A DNA stretch of 38,166 nucleotides from Clostridia bacterium (lineage in GTDB: Bacteria > Bacillota > Clostridia > Saccharofermentanales > Saccharofermentanaceae): contig JAKSRF010000010.1 in assembly GCA_024403755.1 (NCBI GenBank), positions 1-38,166 of the forward strand. Reading direction: 5' to 3'. Of the stretch, positions 33,492 to 38,166 are shown one piece after another (the first letter of the stretch is position 1; each line of letters begins with the position of its first letter). The position numbers and the translations under genes are program-made. Under the pieces are notes generated by a model. The model ran no database searches. It was not told where the DNA came from and saw nothing but the letters and a program-made list of their open reading frames with translations.

Positions 33492-36400
33492 ATGGCACGT
33501 GAATTAAAGAAAATGACCATGGACGGTAATACCGCCGCAGCTCATTCTTCGTATGCTTTTACAGAGAATGCTGCTATTTTCCCTATTACTCCATCGTCAC
33601 CAATGGCTGATTACACGGATCAGTGGGCTCAGGGAGGCCGCAAGAACATCTTTGGACAGACAGTTAATGTCGTAGAGATGCAATCTGAGGGAGGTGCTGC
33701 AGGTGCAGTTCACGGTTCACTCGCAACCGGTGCTTTGACTACAACATATACTGCTTCACAGGGCTTGCTCCTTATGATCCCAAACATGTACAAGATTTCC
33801 GGTGAGCTTTTGCCTTGCGTATTCCACGTTTCTGCAAGAGCGCTTGCTGCTCACGCACTTAACATCTTCGGTGATCATGCAGACGTTATGGCATGCCGTC
33901 AGACAGGTTTTGCAATGCTTTGTTCTAACTCAGTACAGGAGGTTGCTGACCTTGCTTGTGTAGCACACCTTTCTACTATTAAGAGCAGCGTTCCGTTCCT
34001 TCATTTCTTCGACGGATTCCGTACTTCACACGAGATTCAGAAGATTGAACTTATTGATTATGAGGATTTGGCAGAGCTCGTTGATTACGAGGCTCTCAAT
34101 AAGTTCCGTAACAAGGCTTTGACACCTAACCATCCTACACTTCGTGGTACAGCTCAGAACCCTGATATTTATTTCCAGGCTCGTGAGGCTGCTAACCCAT
34201 TCTATCTTGCAGTACCTGAGACAGTTCAGTACTACATGGATAAGATCAATGAGATTCGTGGTACAAACTATAAGCTCTATAACTACTATGGTGCTGCTGA
34301 CGCTGAGCGCGTTATCATCGCAATGGGTTCAGTTGATGAGACAATCGAAGAGACAATCGACTTCCTTACAGCAAGAGGAGAGAAGGTTGGACTTGTTAAG
34401 GTTCACCTCTATCGTCCTTTCGCAGTAGATAAGTTCCTTGAGGCTATTCCTGCTTCATGTAAGTCTATTGCTGTTCTTGACAGAACAAAGGAGCCTGGTG
34501 CACACGGTGAGCCTTTGTATCTTGATGTATGTGCTGCTTATATCGGTAAGGCTAATGCTCCTAAGATTATCGGCGGTAGATTCGGTCTTGGTTCTAAGGA
34601 CACAACACCTGATCATATCCTTGCTGTATATAAGGAACTTGCTAAGGCTGATCCAAAGCCACAGTTTACACTTGCTATCAACGATGATGTTACTAATCTT
34701 TCACTTGATTGTTCAGAGTCTATTACACTTGAGAATCCGGGTACAGTTGAAGCTCGTTTCTGGGGTCTCGGTGCAGACGGTACAGTTGGTGCTAACAAGA
34801 ACTCAATCAAGATCATCGGTGACCACACAGAGAAATATGCACAGGCTTACTTCTCATACGATTCAAAGAAGTCAGGCGGTATCACAATTTCTGATTTGAG
34901 ATTCGGTGATTCTCCTATTCGTTCTACATACCTTATCAACAAGGCTGACTTTGTAGCTTGCCACAATCAGTCATATGTTACAAAGTATGATATGCTTTCA
35001 TCTTTGAAGCCAAACGGTACATTCCTCTTGAATACACAGTGGAATGCAGAAGAGGTTGATGCTAACCTCCCTGGTGAGATGAAGAGATATATTGCTAATA
35101 ACAATATTAAGTTCTATACAATCGATGCTGTAGCTAAGGCAAAGGAAATCGGTCTCGGCGGACGTATTAATACAATCTGTCAGTCAGCTTTCTTTAAGCT
35201 TTCAGGTATTCTCCCTGTTGATCAGGCAGTAGATTACATGAAGAAGGCTGCTTTGAAGTCATACGGTAAGAAGGGTGAGGATATCGTTAACATGAACTAT
35301 GCTGCTATCGACGCAGGTGTTGATGCAGTTGTAGCTTATAACGTTCCTGATTCATGGAAGAATGCACCTGATACACCGGCACCTGAGCGTAAGGCTCCTG
35401 ACTTCGTTAAGAATGTTGTTGATGTAATGAATGCTCAGAAGGGTGATACACTTCCTGTATCTGCTTTCAAGGGTATCGAGGATGGTACATTCCCACAGGG
35501 TACAGCTCAGTACGAGAAGCGTGGAACAGCTACAGATATTCCTGTTTGGGATGCTACAAAGTGTATTCAGTGTAACCAGTGTTCACTTGTTTGTCCTCAT
35601 GCTGCAATTCGTCCGTTCCTCCTTACAGAGGAAGAGGCTTCTAAGGCTAACTTCGAGACAGCTGATTTGAAGCCAAAGTCAGGCGAGTATAAGTTCCGTA
35701 TGCAGGTTTCAGCTCTTGACTGTCTCTCATGCGGCGTTTGTGTAACAGTATGTCCTGATAAGGTTCAGGCTATTAAGATGGTTCCTCTTAAGGATAATAT
35801 GAACGAGGCTGATAACTGGGATTACTGTATCAACCTTGAGACAAAGGATGCTAACATCGCTCCTAAGACAACCGTTAAGGGCAGCCAGTTCGAGCAGCCG
35901 CTCCTTGAGTTCTCAGGCGCATGCGCAGGCTGTGGTGAGACACCTTATGCTAAGCTTCTTACACAGCTTTTCGGTGACAGAATGCAGATTTCAAATGCTA
36001 CAGGTTGTTCTTCAATTTGGGGTGGTTCTGCTCCTTCAATGCCATACACAACAAACAGCAAGGGTTACGGTCCTGCATGGGCTAACTCATTGTTTGAGGA
36101 TAATGCTGAGCACGGCTTCGGTATGTACTTAGGTTATAAGCAGCTCCGTAACAGAGTTAAGAATATCGTTACAGAGCTCGTTGCAGTAGCTGAGTCAGAT
36201 TCACTCAAGTCAGCAATTAATGCTTGGGTTGACGGTATGACAGACGGTGCTAATTCACGTGCACTTTCTGACGCTATGGAAGCTGAGTTGAATGCTTACA
36301 ACGGCGCCGGTTCAGATCTTGCTAAGAAGGCTCTTTCATACAAGGAGTTCTTTGTAAAGAGATCACAGTGGATCATCGGTGGTGACGGATGGGCTTATGA

Positions 36401-37022
36401 TATCGGTTACGGCGGACTTGATCATGTACTTGCTTCAGGTGAAGATATCAATGTTCTCGTTCTCGATACAGAGGTTTACTCAAATACAGGCGGACAGGCT
36501 TCTAAGTCAACACCTTCAGGTGCTGTAGCTCAGTTCGCTGCAGGCGGTAAGAACGTTAAGAAGAAGGATCTCGGTATGATGGCTATGAGCTATGGTTATG
36601 TATATGTTGCACAGTGTGCAATGGGTGCTAACTCAGCTCAGACAATCAAGGCTTTCTCAGAGGCTGAGGCTTACAACGGACCTTCACTTGTTATCTGCTA
36701 TGCTCCATGTATCAACCATGGTATCAAGGGCGGACTTAAGGGCGCTCAGACAAGAGAGAAGGATGCAGTTACATGCGGTTACTGGCATCTCTATCGTTAT
36801 AACCCAACACTTACAGCTGAAGGAAAGAACCCATTCACATTGGATTCTAAGGATCCTGAGGGTGGTTACGAGAGCTTCGTTAACTTCCTTAACGCTGAGG
36901 TTCGTTATAACTCACTCTTCAAGAAGTATGAGGCTGATATTGTTGATTCAATGTTCAGAAAGAACTACAACGATTCACTCGTTCGTCTTGCTTCTTACAA
37001 GAAGATGGCTGCAAACATCTAA
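33492..37022 (+). CDS. nifJ: Pyruvate:ferredoxin (flavodoxin) oxidoreductase
   Basis: 1176 residues, the full single-chain PFOR. Oxidises pyruvate with CoA to acetyl-CoA and CO2 and reduces ferredoxin, the central energy step in clostridial fermentation. Domain I begins with the substrate motif FPITPSSPMADYTDQWA. Two 4Fe-4S motifs are complete: CIQCNQCSLVCP (Cys 691, 694, 697, 701) and CLSCGVCVTVCP (Cys 744, 747, 750, 754). The third-cluster cysteines are in GACAGCGETP, NATGCSS and CYAPCINHG. The TPP motif is GDGWAYDIGYGGLDHVL...VYSNTGGQ. Restricted codon choice implies very high expression. Monocistronic, with its own promoter and terminator. Confidence 0.98.
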   Translation: MARELKKMTMDGNTAAAHSSYAFTENAAIFPITPSSPMADYTDQWAQGGRKNIFGQTVNVVEMQSEGGAAGAVHGSLATGALTTTYTASQGLLLMIPNMYKISGELLPCVFHVSARALAAHALNIFGDHADVMACRQTGFAMLCSNSVQEVADLACVAHLSTIKSSVPFLHFFDGFRTSHEIQKIELIDYEDLAELVDYEALNKFRNKALTPNHPTLRGTAQNPDIYFQAREAANPFYLAVPETVQYYMDKINEIRGTNYKLYNYYGAADAERVIIAMGSVDETIEETIDFLTARGEKVGLVKVHLYRPFAVDKFLEAIPASCKSIAVLDRTKEPGAHGEPLYLDVCAAYIGKANAPKIIGGRFGLGSKDTTPDHILAVYKELAKADPKPQFTLAINDDVTNLSLDCSESITLENPGTVEARFWGLGADGTVGANKNSIKIIGDHTEKYAQAYFSYDSKKSGGITISDLRFGDSPIRSTYLINKADFVACHNQSYVTKYDMLSSLKPNGTFLLNTQWNAEEVDANLPGEMKRYIANNNIKFYTIDAVAKAKEIGLGGRINTICQSAFFKLSGILPVDQAVDYMKKAALKSYGKKGEDIVNMNYAAIDAGVDAVVAYNVPDSWKNAPDTPAPERKAPDFVKNVVDVMNAQKGDTLPVSAFKGIEDGTFPQGTAQYEKRGTATDIPVWDATKCIQCNQCSLVCPHAAIRPFLLTEEEASKANFETADLKPKSGEYKFRMQVSALDCLSCGVCVTVCPDKVQAIKMVPLKDNMNEADNWDYCINLETKDANIAPKTTVKGSQFEQPLLEFSGACAGCGETPYAKLLTQLFGDRMQISNATGCSSIWGGSAPSMPYTTNSKGYGPAWANSLFEDNAEHGFGMYLGYKQLRNRVKNIVTELVAVAESDSLKSAINAWVDGMTDGANSRALSDAMEAELNAYNGAGSDLAKKALSYKEFFVKRSQWIIGGDGWAYDIGYGGLDHVLASGEDINVLVLDTEVYSNTGGQASKSTPSGAVAQFAAGGKNVKKKDLGMMAMSYGYVYVAQCAMGANSAQTIKAFSEAEAYNGPSLVICYAPCINHGIKGGLKGAQTREKDAVTCGYWHLYRYNPTLTAEGKNPFTLDSKDPEGGYESFVNFLNAEVRYNSLFKKYEADIVDSMFRKNYNDSLVRLASYKKMAANI

Positions 37023-37047
37023 TGTTTAAAATTTAAGCAGTTAATGC

Positions 37048-37085
37048 AACATCCCCAAACCGTAAGGTTTGGGGATGTTTTTTTA
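37048..37085 (+). terminator. nifJ terminator
   Basis: Perfect 14-bp stem AACATCCCCAAACC / GGTTTGGGGATGTT with loop GTAA, then T6-T8. Confidence 0.97.
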
Positions 37086-37200
37086 TGAGAAAATCAAAAA
37101 TTATTATAAATATTTTCAATTTATCAACAAAATTAATAATGAAGACACATTTAGAATATATAATTTATTTAACTAAATAAATAGTAGGCGGTACCAACTA

Positions 37201-37710
37201 ATGGCGGATTTTAATTTAAAGAAACTGAATCGAAGTGAATTGATAGATATCATTTATGCCTTTCAGCAAAATGAGAAGGATTTAAACGATAAAATCAGTA
37301 CACTTGAGGATAAATTGAAGTCCCAAGGAAATTCTTACGAATTAACAAGAACTGAGGGTATGGAAGGAGAAACGGCAGAGGTTTATAAAGTGCTTGAGGC
37401 AGCACAACAGGCTTCTGAGAGATATGTTGAAGATAATCGCAAAAAAGCAGATGAGGAATTAATAAAAGCTACTAAGGATGCCGAACTTGAAGCAAAGAAA
37501 ATAATAAGTGATGCAAGAGCAGAGGCAAATGAAATAGTAATGACAGCACATGATGAGGCCGGAAAGATTATCGCTGAAGCACGCAGAAAGGCTGAGAGAA
37601 AAAAGAGAAATTTTGAAATTGCACTTAAGAAATTTTGTGATGATAATCCGAGTATTAATGTTGAGCGACGCGCTGTTAATTTTGATGAAGATAATGCAGA
37701 AGAGATTTAA
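37201..37710 (+). CDS. Uncharacterised coiled-coil protein
   Basis: 169 residues; not assigned to a family. Residues 1-45 hold a short helical region (LNRSELIDIIYAFQQNEKDL), and residues 60-140 form a long charged coiled coil rich in Ala, Glu and Lys with a pattern like DivIVA or ATP-synthase b-subunit helices (KKIISDARAEANEIVMTAHD). The C-terminus is acidic. There is no signal peptide or membrane segment. AGGCGG precedes the ATG. It lies 14 nt before a signal peptidase I gene and is probably cotranscribed with it. A structural or scaffold role near the membrane is possible, but this is only inference from shape. Confidence 0.7.
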   Translation: MADFNLKKLNRSELIDIIYAFQQNEKDLNDKISTLEDKLKSQGNSYELTRTEGMEGETAEVYKVLEAAQQASERYVEDNRKKADEELIKATKDAELEAKKIISDARAEANEIVMTAHDEAGKIIAEARRKAERKKRNFEIALKKFCDDNPSINVERRAVNFDEDNAEEI

Positions 37711-37724
37711 TAATCGAGGTAATT

Positions 37725-38166
37725 ATGGAGAATGGCAATGATACAAAATTGAATATTCAAATGCCTTCCGAGAAAGAGATATTAAAGGAAAGAAGGAGAC
37801 TTCAATACGGTAAAGAATACCGTAAAGTTTTGGCAACCACGATTTATACGATATTAGTGGTTGCTGCAATTGCCATTTTAATAGTCACACTTGTTTTACC
37901 TGTATTACAGGTTTCCGGAAACAGTATGGAACCGACATTTAAGGATGGAGATGTTGTTCTTTTGATAAGAACCGAGAAATTGGAAACGGGTGATATCTGC
38001 GGATTCTATTGGAATAACAAACTGCTGTTAAAGAGGGTAATAGGTACACCGGGAGACATAATTAAGATGGATGCAAGCGGAAATATATATGTAAATGATT
38101 TTCTGCTTGATGAGTCATATATTTCTGAAAAAGCATACGGTGAGTGTTGTAATATTGAATTTCCTT
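37725..38166 (+). CDS. lepB: Signal peptidase I (3' end outside the window)
   Basis: First 147 codons of a type I signal peptidase, cut by the window edge. It cleaves signal peptides from exported proteins. A cytoplasmic N-terminus of about 40 residues, one transmembrane helix (ILVVAAIAILIVTLVLPVLQ, about 43-62), then the catalytic-serine motif SGNSMEPTF and the catalytic-lysine box LLLKRVIGTPGD. Both catalytic residues are present. ATG at 37725 after GAGGT. Gene symbol could equally be sipS-type; the family call is firm. Confidence 0.93.
   Translation, partial: MENGNDTKLNIQMPSEKEILKERRRLQYGKEYRKVLATTIYTILVVAAIAILIVTLVLPVLQVSGNSMEPTFKDGDVVLLIRTEKLETGDICGFYWNNKLLLKRVIGTPGDIIKMDASGNIYVNDFLLDESYISEKAYGECCNIEFP

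Noticed and set aside
36592..37029. Long alternative frame inside nifJ (and similar frames at 34144-34899 and 35836-36132)
   Set aside because: They are shadow frames caused by the strongly biased codon use of nifJ and lack ribosome sites or recognisable domains.
1..38166. CRISPR arrays, insertion sequences, prophage, tRNA or rRNA genes, anti-phage islands
   Set aside because: No spaced direct repeats, transposase motifs, terminal repeats or cloverleaf folds were recognised; the gene content is housekeeping throughout.

Overview
The window reads as core chromosome of an anaerobic, low-GC Gram-positive bacterium of class Clostridia (Bacillota). Evidence: pyruvate:ferredoxin oxidoreductase and formate-tetrahydrofolate ligase; a Veg homologue next to ispE; Shine-Dalgarno sites close to AGGAGG before most genes; near-consensus sigma-A promoters; the four-cysteine form of S14; and FtsEX with an M23 hydrolase. 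I cannot name a genus. No transposon, prophage, CRISPR array, rRNA or tRNA was seen.

Layout. (1) 1-720: a lone ImmA/IrrE-type metallopeptidase gene. (2) 781-4886, minus strand: 4.5S SRP RNA, dnaX, ybaB, recR and an S4-domain gene (rqcP-like). This is a DNA-repair/replication cluster that ends in a terminator lying inside the 3' end of the ImmA gene. dnaX has a correctly phased A7 slippery heptamer at the domain III/linker boundary. (3) 4909-7860, minus: fhs followed by a membrane-anchored, catalytically degenerate beta-lactamase-fold protein. (4) 8001-9551, plus: veg behind a perfect-consensus promoter, a structured non-coding interval, then ispE. (5) 9580-12420, minus: argB-argD-GNAT behind a promoter that overlaps two ARG-box-like palindromes. 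(6) 12597-18476, plus: an orphan sugar-ABC ATPase (UgpC/MsmX type), a PucR/CdaR-type regulator, then translationally coupled ftsE-ftsX-M23 hydrolase. (7) 18529-20294, plus: a methyltransferase and hslO (Hsp33). (8) 20319-33279, plus: the S10-spc ribosomal protein superoperon from rpsJ to secY, then adk-map-infA. A long structured leader precedes rpsJ, and a candidate internal promoter and hairpin lie before rplF. (9) 33381-37085: a monocistronic nifJ (PFOR). (10) 37201-end: a coiled-coil protein gene and a signal peptidase I gene cut by the window edge.

How the genes work together. Most of the window is growth machinery: ribosome and Sec translocon synthesis, replication-clamp loading and recombination repair, C1 metabolism, isoprenoid precursor synthesis, arginine synthesis, division-coupled wall hydrolysis and anaerobic pyruvate oxidation. 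The ribosomal genes, nifJ and the ABC ATPase share a strongly restricted codon choice that suggests high expression.

No wholly new multi-gene system is evident. The most interesting points are the dnaX frameshift candidate, a long hairpin RNA candidate with an anti-Shine-Dalgarno loop between veg and ispE, the degenerate beta-lactamase-like protein, unusual extensions on FtsE, L22 and S3, and several palindromic operator candidates.
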